DNA from: Sphingobacteriales bacterium
GTDB taxonomy: Bacteria > Bacteroidota > Bacteroidia > Chitinophagales > Chitinophagaceae
DNA: 64,000 nucleotides
Direction: 5' to 3'
NCBI GenBank assembly: GCA_900299255.1
Contig: OMJB01000038.1
Coordinates: forward strand, 1 to 64,000
Below are positions 48,806 to 58,751 of this stretch, piece after piece. The translations under genes were made by a program, and so were the position numbers. How positions within the stretch are numbered: position 1 is the first letter of the stretch; each line of letters begins with the position of its first letter. Under the pieces are notes generated by a model. That model did not search any database, had not been told where the DNA came from, and saw only the letters and a list, made by a program, of their open reading frames with translations.

Positions 48806-49582
48806 TTAGTTTTTGCCCAATTTGGATTTCTGATAATAGTATAATCTGATTTTGGAATATTTCAGGAAAGTAGCATAAGCCGAAAGCCGGCAAATAGTAT
48901 AGCCATAAAAGCCATCCAGAAAACCTAACTTAAAAAAATAATCGTTTACAAAATGCCATTTTGGGGAAAAATATACTTTAAACATATTGGTGTTTTTTCC
49001 TTTTTCAACTGATTCCCTGGCGGCCAGCTCACTGTATTTTTCAATTTTTTGAAGGTGTTCGTTTATCGAGGCGAAACTGTAGTGTAACAGGTCTCCTTTC
49101 AGATAACCAGAGCGGCCAAGATCGTCATCAAGTTTCCAGAATTCGTGCACTCTGCGTTCTACCCATTTGCCTTTTGTGCGGTTGTAAATGCGGGTTTGTT
49201 TATCGGGATACCAGCCGCAGTGCCAGATCCACTTACCACAATAATTGGTAAGGCGTGGTACCTGATATACTGAAAATTCAGGATTCTGCTTTATTTCCAG
49301 GATGCTTTGTCTGAGTTCAGGGGTCAGGGCTTCATCGGCATCCAGCGAAATGATCCAGTCGTTGGTGGCCATTGAAGTTGCATAGTTTTTTTGTTCGCCA
49401 TAGCCTACAAATGCATGTTGATACACCTTTGAATTATGGGCTTGGGCTATTTCGACTGTGCGGTCGGTGGAGTTGCTGTCTACGATAATTATTTCGTCAG
49501 CTACGCCTTTCAAAGATTCCAGGCACCTTCCCAGGTTTCTTTCTTCATTGAACGTTATTATGACGGCACTCAGGGAAATCAT
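48806..49582 (-). CDS. Glycosyltransferase family 2 (paralogue of the 16891-17667 gene)
   Basis: 'SLSAVIITFNEERNLGRCLESLKGVADEIIIVDSNSTDRT', 'SLDADEAL', 'YCGKWIWHCGWYPDKQTRIYNR'. Confidence 0.9.
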   Translation of the reverse strand: MISLSAVIITFNEERNLGRCLESLKGVADEIIIVDSNSTDRTVEIAQAHNSKVYQHAFVGYGEQKNYATSMATNDWIISLDADEALTPELRQSILEIKQNPEFSVYQVPRLTNYCGKWIWHCGWYPDKQTRIYNRTKGKWVERRVHEFWKLDDDLGRSGYLKGDLLHYSFASINEHLQKIEKYSELAARESVEKGKNTNMFKVYFSPKWHFVNDYFFKLGFLDGFYGYTICRLSAYATFLKYSKIRLYYYQKSKLGKN

Positions 49583-49906
49583 TTATGCAGGCTGTTGATG
49601 CAGTTTGGGTGTAAATTTAGTCAGAGCGTGTGGTATTAACTATTATTTCAGTGGAATTTGAAAATAGTAGCCGGAGAATACGGGTGCCGCCTGTGTAAAA
49701 AATTGGGTGCTGGTTTTTTGGTTTGCTGGACCTTAAATAAGCTTGCTAAATATAGGATTATTAATACTTTATGTATTCGTTCAATGGCAATCAAAAAGGA
49801 AATCCGTAATTTTGCAAGTATTGCCGGGATTGCTGATAGTGCAGCAATCATGTAGCAGATATCAGCAACTAAATTCACATTAGCAGAAAAATTTCTGATT
49901 TCACTG

Positions 49907-50302
49907 ATGCTTGTAACCAAGAAGTATAATTTTATTATTGTAGACGATAATAAGCTGGATAGCTTTATTGCTGAGAAAATAATCAAGAATACCGGGAAGT
50001 GTAATCAGGTAAAAACTTTTCATTACGGAAAAGAAGCCATAGATTTTCTGGCATCAAACCAGAAGCCTGAGCACCTGAGTACCATAATTCTTGTGGATAT
50101 CATGATGCCGATAATGAGCGGGTTTGAATTTGTTGAAGAATTTGAAAAACTGCCGGAAGAAGTGAAAGCAGGAAGTTCTATTTACGTTATGTCTTCCTCT
50201 ATCAGTGAACGTGACCTGAATCTGGTACATAATTATTCAAGTGTAAAACAGTATTTGAATAAGCCGCTGAACAGCAACAATCTGGCACTATTGCTGAATT
50301 AA
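49907..50302 (+). CDS. Stand-alone receiver-domain response regulator (intact Asp64)
   Basis: 'YNFIIVDDNKLDSFIAEKIIK', 'TIILVDIMMPIMSGFEFVEEF', 'YVMSSS', 'YLNKPL'. Confidence 0.9.
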   Translation: MLVTKKYNFIIVDDNKLDSFIAEKIIKNTGKCNQVKTFHYGKEAIDFLASNQKPEHLSTIILVDIMMPIMSGFEFVEEFEKLPEEVKAGSSIYVMSSSISERDLNLVHNYSSVKQYLNKPLNSNNLALLLN

Positions 50303-50371
50303 ACCGCCTGTACTACTTGTATATGAGGTCGCTTTTTGAAACCTGATTTTTGAATCAATACATTATTTTTC

Positions 50372-51223
50372 ATGACACTGATTGAATGCCCCAGGGACGC
50401 AATGCAAGGCTGGGAGAGTTTTATACCTACTGCCACGAAAGCTGAATACCTCAACAAATTGCTGCAGGTAGGTTTTGATGTGCTTGATTTTGGTTCGTTT
50501 GTTTCCCATAAGGCTATACCACAGCTGGCAGACACGAAAGATGTGTTGCCCATGCTGCAACTGGACGGTGTAAAAACCAAGCTGCTGGCTATTGTTGCCA
50601 ACACAAGAGGTGCGCAGGAAGCAATGGTGTATGATGAAATATCGTACATAGGCTTTCCTTTTTCTGTCTCAGAGACCTTTCAGCTGAGGAATACAAACAA
50701 GACAATAGCGCAATCACTTGCACAGGTTGAGGAGATACAGAATATGTGCGTGGCTCATGGTAAAGAGTCTGTTATATATATATCGATGGGTTTTGGAAAT
50801 CCGTATGGTGACGAGTATAATCCGGATGTAGTAATGAACTGGGTGAAAAAACTGGCCGGGATGGGCGTTAAAACAATAGCACTGTCAGACACAGTGGGTG
50901 TAGCGAGGCCAGACAATATCCGGTGGTTGTTCAATAACCTGATTCCGGAATTTGGTGGTATGGAAATAGGTGCGCATTTTCATTCGGCACCCGAATCGTG
51001 GGAGGAAAAAATAAGTGCAGCATGGGAGTCGGGTTGCAGGCGTTTTGACTCAGCAATAAAAGGTATAGGTGGCTGCCCCATGGCAGAAGATGATCTGGTA
51101 GGTAATATCGCCACAGAGAACTTTCTGGGCTGGTGTGATCAGCAGCAGATAGGTCTGAAAATTAACAGGACCGCGTTTGCAGAAGCCTTCCGGATGGCTG
51201 GGGATGTGTTTGTAACGCACTAA
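50372..51223 (+). CDS. Hydroxymethylglutaryl-CoA lyase
   Basis: 'TLIECPRDAMQGWESFIPTATKAEYLNKLLQVGFDVLDFGSFVSHKAIPQLADT', 'SDTVGVARPDNIRWL', 'GAHFHSAPESWEEKISAAWESGCRRFDSAIKGIGGCPMAEDDLVGN'. Confidence 0.93.
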   Translation: MTLIECPRDAMQGWESFIPTATKAEYLNKLLQVGFDVLDFGSFVSHKAIPQLADTKDVLPMLQLDGVKTKLLAIVANTRGAQEAMVYDEISYIGFPFSVSETFQLRNTNKTIAQSLAQVEEIQNMCVAHGKESVIYISMGFGNPYGDEYNPDVVMNWVKKLAGMGVKTIALSDTVGVARPDNIRWLFNNLIPEFGGMEIGAHFHSAPESWEEKISAAWESGCRRFDSAIKGIGGCPMAEDDLVGNIATENFLGWCDQQQIGLKINRTAFAEAFRMAGDVFVTH

Positions 51224-51359
51224 CGTACAAGCGGAACCATGCTTATGAGGCAGTGAAAGGAAGGTTTTGAGTTTTAGTGCTACATTTGTATACAGTACAA
51301 ATTAATAAACGGGGGGCGGGGTCAGGATTTCTTATTATTTAAAGCGTGTATTAGCTACT

Positions 51360-52175
51360 ATGTCGGTTCAGGGCGAAATTAAAAGAATAACTACTCATAC
51401 GCTGCAGTCTATGAAGCAGCATGGCGAGAAAATAAGTATGCTTACGGCGTATGACTTTTCTATGGCTCGCATCTTTGATGAGGCGGGCATTGATGTACTG
51501 CTGGTTGGCGATTCGGCATCAAATGTTATGGCCGGGCATGAGACCACACTTCCCATCACGCTCGACCAGATGATCTATCATGCGCAAAGCGTAATCAGGG
51601 CGTGCCACAGATCGCTGGTTATTGTAGATCTGCCGTTTGGTTCCTATCAGGGCAATTCTAAAGAGGCGCTTAATTCAGCCATCCGTATTATGAAGGAGGC
51701 TGGCGCGCATGGAATAAAGCTGGAAGGCGGTGAAGAGGTTTGTGATTCTATTAAAAGGATAGTAGGGGCGGGTGTACCTGTAATGGGGCATCTGGGTCTT
51801 ACACCTCAGTCTATATATAAGTTTGGCACGTACTCGGTTAGGGCAAAGGAGGAGGAAGAAGCAGAGATACTGATCAACAACGCTCATTTGCTGCAGAGCT
51901 CAGGTTGTTTTTCGCTGGTGCTTGAAAAGATACCGGCGGCACTTGGTGCGGAGGTAGCCTCACAGTTAAAGATACCTGTGATAGGCATAGGTGCAGGCAG
52001 GCATGTAGACGGGCAGGTGCTGGTGATGCACGATATGCTGGGCATTACCAAAAACTTTTCGCCCAGATTTCTGCGCAGATACCTGGATCTCTACACCGGT
52101 ATATCAGATGCGACAAAGCAATACATCAGTGATGTGAAAAGCCGTGACTTTCCGAATGAAAATGAACAGTACTGA
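51360..52175 (+). CDS. panB: 3-methyl-2-oxobutanoate hydroxymethyltransferase
   Basis: '[51 protein letters not shown]', 'GIKLEGG', '[12 protein letters not shown]', '[22 protein letters not shown]'. Confidence 0.97.
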   Translation: MSVQGEIKRITTHTLQSMKQHGEKISMLTAYDFSMARIFDEAGIDVLLVGDSASNVMAGHETTLPITLDQMIYHAQSVIRACHRSLVIVDLPFGSYQGNSKEALNSAIRIMKEAGAHGIKLEGGEEVCDSIKRIVGAGVPVMGHLGLTPQSIYKFGTYSVRAKEEEEAEILINNAHLLQSSGCFSLVLEKIPAALGAEVASQLKIPVIGIGAGRHVDGQVLVMHDMLGITKNFSPRFLRRYLDLYTGISDATKQYISDVKSRDFPNENEQY

Positions 52176-52178
52176 TTT

Positions 52179-52862
52179 ATGATAAACAGGGAAGCGTGGA
52201 CTGAACTAACAAGTGAATTTTCGAAAAAAGGTGTGACGCTTGTCGCCGTATCTAAGACCAAACCGGCTGCTGATATTCTTGAATTGTACCATCTGGGCCA
52301 AAGGGATTTTGGGGAGAATTATGTACAGGAGCTGGTTGAAAAACAAGCAGTGCTTCCTTCAGATATCAGATGGCATTTTATTGGTCACCTGCAGACAAAT
52401 AAAGTTAAATACATAGCACCATTCGTTTCCCTTATACACACCGTAGACAGTTTTAGGCTGCTGGCAGAAATTAATAAACAGGCTGAAAAATGCGGCCGCA
52501 TCATTGATGTACTATTACAGGCCTACATTGCAGCGGAGGACACAAAATTTGGCCTGGATGCACAGGAGCTGATTGCAATGCTAAATGAATACCAACAAAA
52601 ACAGAGCGAGCTGCAGCATATACGGATATGCGGGTTAATGGGTATGGCCACCAATACAGAAAATGAAACGCAGGTTCGCAATGAGTTTGCCGGGCTGCAC
52701 GAGTTATTCAGCTCAGTTAAGAAAACTTACTTTTCCGATGATTCGTTTTTTGTCAAATGCTCTATGGGCATGAGCTCAGATTACCGGGCAGCAATTGAGG
52801 CCGGAAGCAATATGGTGCGCATTGGCAGCCTGTTGTTTGGCAGCAGAGTGCCTAAGCAATAG
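52179..52862 (+). CDS. YggS family pyridoxal phosphate homeostasis protein
   Basis: 'TLVAVSKTKPAADILELYHLGQRDFGENYVQELVEK', 'WHFIGHLQTNKVKYIAPFVSLIHTVDS', 'CSMGMSSDYRAAIEAGSNMVRIGSLLFG'. Confidence 0.95.
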   Translation: MINREAWTELTSEFSKKGVTLVAVSKTKPAADILELYHLGQRDFGENYVQELVEKQAVLPSDIRWHFIGHLQTNKVKYIAPFVSLIHTVDSFRLLAEINKQAEKCGRIIDVLLQAYIAAEDTKFGLDAQELIAMLNEYQQKQSELQHIRICGLMGMATNTENETQVRNEFAGLHELFSSVKKTYFSDDSFFVKCSMGMSSDYRAAIEAGSNMVRIGSLLFGSRVPKQ

Positions 52863-52983
52863 CCTGGTTCCATTTACCGGAAGTACATAATTTTCTCAGT
52901 AAACGATATCTGCCTTAGCTAACCGTTTAATCCCTTAGGGTTTTAATAGTATCAGGTGGCTACCTGTCATTTATACGTTCAGA

Positions 52984-53127
52984 TTATTTCTTATCTGCGG
53001 GCATTTCGAAGTCTTTGAAAATATAGTTGAACTGATCTTTAACTTCCTGGTGCATCACATCAATCATGATATTGAGCTGATAATCCGAAAGAACCCAATC
53101 CATAGCATAGTCCATAGAATCGTTAGG
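52984..53127 (-). other. In-frame open extension beyond the TAG stop of the patatin-like ORF (47 codons then TAA)
   Basis: Hand translation after the TAG: PNDSMDYAMDWVLSDYQLNIMIDVMHQEVKDQFNYIFKDFEMPADKK*. Confidence 0.7.
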
Positions 53128-55248
53128 CTAAGACAGTGACAAGGAATCGTAGTTAAGTGCAGGATGTGGCTGATTGCGCAGTTCTGCTTTCAGCATATTG
53201 TCGAAAATGAATGTATTGCCGTTGCCTATCTGGGCAATGGTCAGTACCGGCGTAGCCAGATCATTAACAAGCGGATGAATTGCTGAAATTGCAGCTTGTT
53301 TCAGGCTTGAGTTTTTCAAATGAAGTACTTTAAACCTTAATTTTCTGCTCAGCGTATCGGCGGTTTCTTTATCAAAAAGAGTTGTTAGTGCTTTGCGGAT
53401 ATCCAGCATTACCTGCAGGGTTGTGCCAGATCCGCTGTTATCGAAGTAGCCACCGTCTACAAAGAAGCTCTCGCCAATGCCACCCGCCGGCGACAAGTAA
53501 GGGAAACGTGAGCCCAGCACGGCACCTGTGCTCATGTGCATTACTTTTTTCAGGCTGTCTACCAGATTCAATACGTCAATACGCATAGACGGGGCGCTTA
53601 ACCAAGCACTGCTCACTACCCCTGGCCGGCCATCCTGCACACGAGTAGTGTTCATGAACAGCATCGGGAACCTTGTGGTAGTGTCAAAGATTTCATTCAT
53701 TAGCCGGGCAAAAATGTTGCCAACCACTTTATTGTATTCAGCATGTTCCATGGCATGCTCCAGTGCTGCTGCCCTGTCTTTCATGGGGATCCATGGAATA
53801 ATGTGGCGCATTAAATCGGGGCCGAGATACCTGCCGAAAGAGTACGTCAGGAAATCGCTGCGCAGAAAAGAATCTGCATATACATAAAGGTTGTCGTGGA
53901 TGACGCCTTTTGATTTTTCAGTGAGCAGGGAATAGAAAACGACATTTCCCACATTGCCGCCCGATGCGCCTGCCAGGCAGAAAATATGGTTACTCAGAGA
54001 GTCGGTGTGTTTGAATACCTGCGCACTGGTGTCTTCCAGCTTGCCTAGCAGCGTAGATAGCCAGTAAGCTGCCCTTGAGGAGCCGCCGTCTGACAAAACA
54101 AAATAGACAACGTAACCGCTGTCATCGGTATTGCGTATTTTATCCATTCTGCTCGTTACCCAGTCCTTGAAATATTTGGGTACAGCCGGGCGTTTGCTGT
54201 AGACCATTTCCTGGTTGGTATCTTCCAGATGCATTACATACGGGTTGCGGCCCAATATACCAATGACGATAGCCAGTATCAGCAGAAAGAAATAAACGTT
54301 GATGTTCTTACGAATGGCGTAGTAGTGCATCAGGTTAAAGAAACCGATGAGTACACCAAAGCCCAGCAATGCAAATCCGAATGTGCCAACCTCGCGTGAA
54401 AAATGAAGACTTAGTACAACTGCCGCATAAACTATCAGTGCAATCAGTGATATGATCTTAAAACTTGCCATGTAGTTTTTTTCAAATGCAGGTATATCTC
54501 CTTTCCCTATTTTCGCATCGGTGTCCAGCGGGCCGGTATTTTTTTTGCGCCTGATGAAGAACCACACGCTCACGATCTGTAAAATGAAAAATGGTATTGC
54601 TTTAAGCGGCAGCAGATATTCGTGGTTGGGCAGTTTGGGAACGGTATTTGCCTTAGTATACCAGATGGACAAAAGATACCCTATATAGGCCAATGCCACT
54701 AAAATTGAGCTGCCATACCACAATCCCTTGCGGGTGTTTGCAGTGAAAGTTATATCGAGCAGGGCGTAAAAAAGATTCATGCCAGCCCACATGCCCAGCA
54801 GTGCGTATCCGTGAATATCTGCTACGGTCTGCAGGTGCAGGATGCAAAGCTGTATCATAACCATTGCGTTGTATGAAAGCACCCTGGGGCCGAACTTCAG
54901 TAACTCTGCCGGTATGTTATTAGTGTTGTTTTGTTCTTTTGCATAAGACAGCAGCCTGCAGCTGTACCAGATTGTATAGGCCCATATGGCGGAAGTAATG
55001 AGTGTGTACAGAAACAGGGATGTAAATTCGCCCATTAGTATTACCAGATCTCTGCCAATGGAGTCGCCTACAAACATGGCATAGGAGAAAGCCAAAAGGA
55101 TAATAGCCGCACCGTATAATGAAAGGGCTTTTAATGGGCGCGAAATGAGCATCAGTATCCTCAAAATATTGTTTAATATTCCCGACATGTATTTTCGATT
55201 TTTAAATTCCTGATTGTTTTTTTTAAATGGTGTATTGATGATTTCCAA
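53128..55248 (-). CDS. Membrane-anchored patatin-like phospholipase domain protein, C-terminus possibly truncated by TAG at 53128-53130
   Basis: Multi-TM N-terminal half, then 'SDGGSSRAAYWLSTLLG', 'CLAGASGGNVGNVVFYSLL' (GxSxG), 'FVDGGYFDNSGSGTTLQVM' (DGG). Start could be Met at 55188. Confidence 0.75.
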   Translation of the reverse strand: MEIINTPFKKNNQEFKNRKYMSGILNNILRILMLISRPLKALSLYGAAIILLAFSYAMFVGDSIGRDLVILMGEFTSLFLYTLITSAIWAYTIWYSCRLLSYAKEQNNTNNIPAELLKFGPRVLSYNAMVMIQLCILHLQTVADIHGYALLGMWAGMNLFYALLDITFTANTRKGLWYGSSILVALAYIGYLLSIWYTKANTVPKLPNHEYLLPLKAIPFFILQIVSVWFFIRRKKNTGPLDTDAKIGKGDIPAFEKNYMASFKIISLIALIVYAAVVLSLHFSREVGTFGFALLGFGVLIGFFNLMHYYAIRKNINVYFFLLILAIVIGILGRNPYVMHLEDTNQEMVYSKRPAVPKYFKDWVTSRMDKIRNTDDSGYVVYFVLSDGGSSRAAYWLSTLLGKLEDTSAQVFKHTDSLSNHIFCLAGASGGNVGNVVFYSLLTEKSKGVIHDNLYVYADSFLRSDFLTYSFGRYLGPDLMRHIIPWIPMKDRAAALEHAMEHAEYNKVVGNIFARLMNEIFDTTTRFPMLFMNTTRVQDGRPGVVSSAWLSAPSMRIDVLNLVDSLKKVMHMSTGAVLGSRFPYLSPAGGIGESFFVDGGYFDNSGSGTTLQVMLDIRKALTTLFDKETADTLSRKLRFKVLHLKNSSLKQAAISAIHPLVNDLATPVLTIAQIGNGNTFIFDNMLKAELRNQPHPALNYDSLSLS

Positions 55249-55446
55249 TAGTTTATTGCCCTCTCAAAAGCATAAATTCCTGTTCGCCAGATAATTTCGC
55301 TAAAAGAGAAGTATAATATTAATTGGTTTTTTGGAAAATTACAAAATATAAAAATAACGCAATTGTTAGCGCGAATCTATTGCACAATGAGGCATAGCCA
55401 CCTCACAGTAGAAATAAAATTTGCGGGGCTGCCTGTGGTGTGAAAA

Positions 55447-56448
55447 CTACAAACTGCACAAAAATGCCATGGTGTCAACTCCGTCGGCATAGTCGGACAG
55501 GGCTGGTTTTTGCGATGTACCAAACGGCACAAACCCATTGCCTATAATAGCCTGTATATCGGGGTTGGTGGAGAGCCCGGCAGCGAGCGCGGCTTTATCA
55601 TCATAGTATTTGTAATGGAGCACGCTTACTGCCGAGAAGGGTAAATCGTTCTCCACCATTAAAATAGACTCATTACTCATATATGGTACCCGGTTCAGTA
55701 GGTATATTGCCAGGTGGTAATCGTAATTGTTTTTGTATTTATTAAGATCAGCGTAATTATTATGCTTGTTGAACACCCGTAGCAGCTGCTCAAAGTTATA
55801 GCCACGCGGCACATATACCTGCGTCACATTGCGGCAACCCAGGCCATAGTACAGATACACATCATCAGCCAATTGTTCCAGCTGAGTGTCTATTTCTGAG
55901 CCATCAAGTATAGCCACCGATGTGCGGTTGCTCCTGATGATGTTTGGTTTTTTGCCAAAATACTGATGGAAATACCTGCTGGTATTGTTGCTGCCAGTAG
56001 CTATGTAAGCATCACACTCATTGAGGCGCTCTGCAATTTTTACCTGCTTGAACACAAGTGGCTCCCATTCAATCAATTTGGATAATATGTGGGCCATCAG
56101 CACTTCGTCTTTCGATGAGAGTTTCAGCATCAGGTTATGCCCGCTTACAAAGCCACATAGAAAATCATGGAAACCAACAAGCGGTATATTGCCAGCCATC
56201 ACTATGCCTACGGTAACAGCCCTGGCAGGTAGTGTATAACCGGCCAGCCACTGGTGTAGTTGTTCGGGCTGCAGAAACTGCTGTACAATGTTTTCTGTTG
56301 CCCGGGCAATGTGATCTTCTGTAAACCATGCGTTTGCCCGCTCGGCACGTGTGCAGGCATTAGCCCACGATTCCTCGCCAGACTGCAGATAAACTCCCAG
56401 TTTGCACAATAATTCTATTCGTTTTTCGAGGTTCAGTCCTGCAGGCAT
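55447..56448 (-). CDS. Acyl-CoA reductase (LuxC-like)
   Basis: 'VGIVMAGNIPLVGFHDFLCGFVSGHNLMLKLSSKDE', 'YIATGSNNTSRYFHQYFGKKPNIIRSNRTSVAILDG', 'YYGLGCRNVTQVYVPRGY'. Confidence 0.85.
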   Translation of the reverse strand: MPAGLNLEKRIELLCKLGVYLQSGEESWANACTRAERANAWFTEDHIARATENIVQQFLQPEQLHQWLAGYTLPARAVTVGIVMAGNIPLVGFHDFLCGFVSGHNLMLKLSSKDEVLMAHILSKLIEWEPLVFKQVKIAERLNECDAYIATGSNNTSRYFHQYFGKKPNIIRSNRTSVAILDGSEIDTQLEQLADDVYLYYGLGCRNVTQVYVPRGYNFEQLLRVFNKHNNYADLNKYKNNYDYHLAIYLLNRVPYMSNESILMVENDLPFSAVSVLHYKYYDDKAALAAGLSTNPDIQAIIGNGFVPFGTSQKPALSDYADGVDTMAFLCSL

Positions 56449-56497
56449 AATTCAGAAAATTAATGAAATATTCTCTTTAAAAGTACTGTCTGTTTAA

Positions 56498-56526
56498 TTG
56501 AAATTTGATGCGAAGTTGTAACTTTG
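56498..56526 (+). promoter_or_regulatory. Candidate Bacteroidota promoter for ferredoxin
   Basis: TTG (56498-56500), 18-bp spacer, TAACTTTG (56519-56526). Confidence 0.5.
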
Positions 56527-56557
56527 CGGGCAGATTAACTAAATATAAAAACTTCTT

Positions 56558-56908
56558 ATGGCTATCAAGATTACAGATGAGTGTATTAACTGCGGTGCAT
56601 GTGAACCTGAATGTCCTAATAATGCGATTTATGAGGGCGGAACAGAATGGGCTATTGCAGACGGAACTTCAGTGAAGGGATCCTTTACGCTGATGGATGG
56701 TTCGGTTACTGATGCAGGCGCACCTCATGCTCCTGTTGCAGTTGATGTGTACTACATTACTGCCGAAAAATGCACAGAGTGCCAGGGATTTCATGAAGAA
56801 CCACAGTGTGCCGCTGTTTGTCCGGTAGACTGCTGTGTGCCTGACGAGATGTACAGGGAAACAGTGGAAGAACTGCTGGCCAAGAAAGAAAAACTGCATC
56901 TGGCTTAA
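56558..56908 (+). CDS. 4Fe-4S dicluster ferredoxin
   Basis: '[27 protein letters not shown]' and '[29 protein letters not shown]'. Confidence 0.95.
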   Translation: MAIKITDECINCGACEPECPNNAIYEGGTEWAIADGTSVKGSFTLMDGSVTDAGAPHAPVAVDVYYITAEKCTECQGFHEEPQCAAVCPVDCCVPDEMYRETVEELLAKKEKLHLA

Positions 56909-56943
56909 TCAGGAAGAATATAATTTACAATTGCAACCGGTGG

Positions 56944-57462
56944 TCATTTATGCCCACCGGTTGTTTTGTGCCACGACTTACCCAGCGGCTGAAGGGTGTT
57001 TTCAACCAGTTTCTGCCCCAGCACACTATCCATTATTACGCCAACTCTTCTTACTACCTGTGGGCCATAGTGCGCATTACCTATCGTTTTGGTTTTACTG
57101 CCGTAGCGCACCGTTACCTCCAATCCGGGGGCATCAGTTACCCTGTTTACATAGCTGTCCATACAGGTGTCCAGCCTGTAAGTGCCAATCATATCCAGTA
57201 GTTTTTTAGCAAATCCGCTGCCCAGGTTTTTGGTATAGGTGCCTGAGTCGGGTATAAAGGCAATACCGGTATACGTTGCCAGGCCAGCCCTGTTGAGTTC
57301 GAAGTGGTAAACCGGGCAGCGGCCATGACATGCCGAGCGGGAGATGGCAACAGAAGTTACCTGCTCATTGCCAGTAGTAGTTTTTGGTTTCTTCTTCTGC
57401 TCTTTTGCAAATCCGGTGAAACCAAACATAATCATAAAAAAGACACTTAGCAATTTCTTCAT
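56944..57462 (-). CDS. DUF6438-like exported protein
   Basis: Signal peptide, 'SVAISRSACHGRCPVYHFELNRAGLATYTG...GTYTKNL' typical of DUF6438 proteins. Confidence 0.75.
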   Translation of the reverse strand: MKKLLSVFFMIMFGFTGFAKEQKKKPKTTTGNEQVTSVAISRSACHGRCPVYHFELNRAGLATYTGIAFIPDSGTYTKNLGSGFAKKLLDMIGTYRLDTCMDSYVNRVTDAPGLEVTVRYGSKTKTIGNAHYGPQVVRRVGVIMDSVLGQKLVENTLQPLGKSWHKTTGGHK

Positions 57463-57497
57463 TTTATTTAATTTACAAGCCAAAGGTAGGGGATAGT

Positions 57498-57563
57498 TTG
57501 GTTGGTTGATTGGTTGATTGGTTGATTGGTTGGTTGATTGGTTGAGTGGTTGAGTGGGTGGGG
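57498..57563. repeat. Tandem short repeat (GGTTGATT unit, degenerating to GGTTGAGT)
   Basis: 'ttggttggttgattggttgattggttgattggttggttgattggttgagtggttgagtgggtgggg' between divergent genes. Confidence 0.9.
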
Positions 57564-57616
57564 GATGAATAAAGAGTTAATGGAGCGATGAAGAAAAAAT
57601 AATAGGAGATGAACCT

Positions 57617-58729
57617 ATGGAACTGAAAGGAGAACAGGAGGAACTATTTTACAGGCTGGCACTGACTAATGTGCCGGGCGTAGGGCATAAGATTGCGCGG
57701 CTGTTGCTGGAGCGGTTCGGGAGTGCGGCGGCTGTGTTTAAGGCACCGCTGAAGGAGCTTAAAACCGTAGATGGCATTAGTGAGATAAAGGCAAAAGGAT
57801 TCAGGGATGCAGATATATTGAAGAAGGCTGAAAAGGAGCTGGAATTTGTGATCAGGAAAGATATACAGATACTGCATCCGGATAACAATTACCCCAAAAG
57901 GCTGAGTAACTGCGGCGATGCGCCGCTGGTGCTTTTTTATAAAGGAAACGCTAACCTGGACGCAACTAAAATTGTAGCGGTGGTGGGTACACGCAAAAAC
58001 ACTGACTATGGCCACCAGATTACCGAAGAGCTGGTTGAAGGCCTGCAGGCATTGGAAGGTGTGCTGATAGTAAGCGGCATGGCGCTGGGCATAGATGGCA
58101 TAGCGCACCGCAAATGTGTGCAGCGGGGTATAGCCACAGTGGGTGTGCTGGGGCATGGGCTGGACAGGATTTACCCGCACTCGCACCGTGAGCTGGCAGA
58201 AGAAATGCTAGCCTGCGGTGGCCTGCTGACCGAATTCCCATCAGATACGCTGCCCGACAGGAACAACTTTCCGATGCGCAACCGCATTGTGGCTGGCATG
58301 AGCGATGTAACGGTGGTGGTAGAAGGCTCCATAACCGGTGGTGCTCTAATTACGGCCCATATGGCCGGCGGATACAACCGCGAAGTAGCGGCTTACCCCG
58401 GCAGGGTGAACGACAGCCGGAGTGCCGGATGCAATGAACTGATACGCACTAATATTGCCGGACTGATAACCAAGCCCCAGGACCTGATAGAAATGATGAA
58501 CTGGGACCAGGAAAAGAAGCCCAAAGCGGTGCAAAAACAACTATTCCTCAATTTCTCGGCCGACGAACAAAAGGTGGTAGACCTGCTCCGTGGGCGGGAT
58601 AATGTACATGCCGATGAATTGTTTCACCATACAGGCCTGCCCAATTCTATGCTGGCCGCCACACTGTTGCAGCTTGAAATGCAGGGAGTGATAAAAGCAT
58701 TGCCGGGGAAGTATTACAGGATGCATTGA
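57617..58729 (+). CDS. dprA: DNA-processing protein DprA
   Basis: 'YPKRLSNCGDAPLVLFYKGN', 'VVGTRKNTDYGHQITEELVEGL', 'VSGMALGIDGIAHRKCVQRGIATVGVLGHGLDRIYPHSHRELAEEM', 'LTEFPSDTLPDRNNFPMRNRIVAGMSDVTVVVEG'. Confidence 0.96.
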   Translation: MELKGEQEELFYRLALTNVPGVGHKIARLLLERFGSAAAVFKAPLKELKTVDGISEIKAKGFRDADILKKAEKELEFVIRKDIQILHPDNNYPKRLSNCGDAPLVLFYKGNANLDATKIVAVVGTRKNTDYGHQITEELVEGLQALEGVLIVSGMALGIDGIAHRKCVQRGIATVGVLGHGLDRIYPHSHRELAEEMLACGGLLTEFPSDTLPDRNNFPMRNRIVAGMSDVTVVVEGSITGGALITAHMAGGYNREVAAYPGRVNDSRSAGCNELIRTNIAGLITKPQDLIEMMNWDQEKKPKAVQKQLFLNFSADEQKVVDLLRGRDNVHADELFHHTGLPNSMLAATLLQLEMQGVIKALPGKYYRMH

Positions 58730-58751
58730 GGGGGAGATTGCAAAAGCTCTA

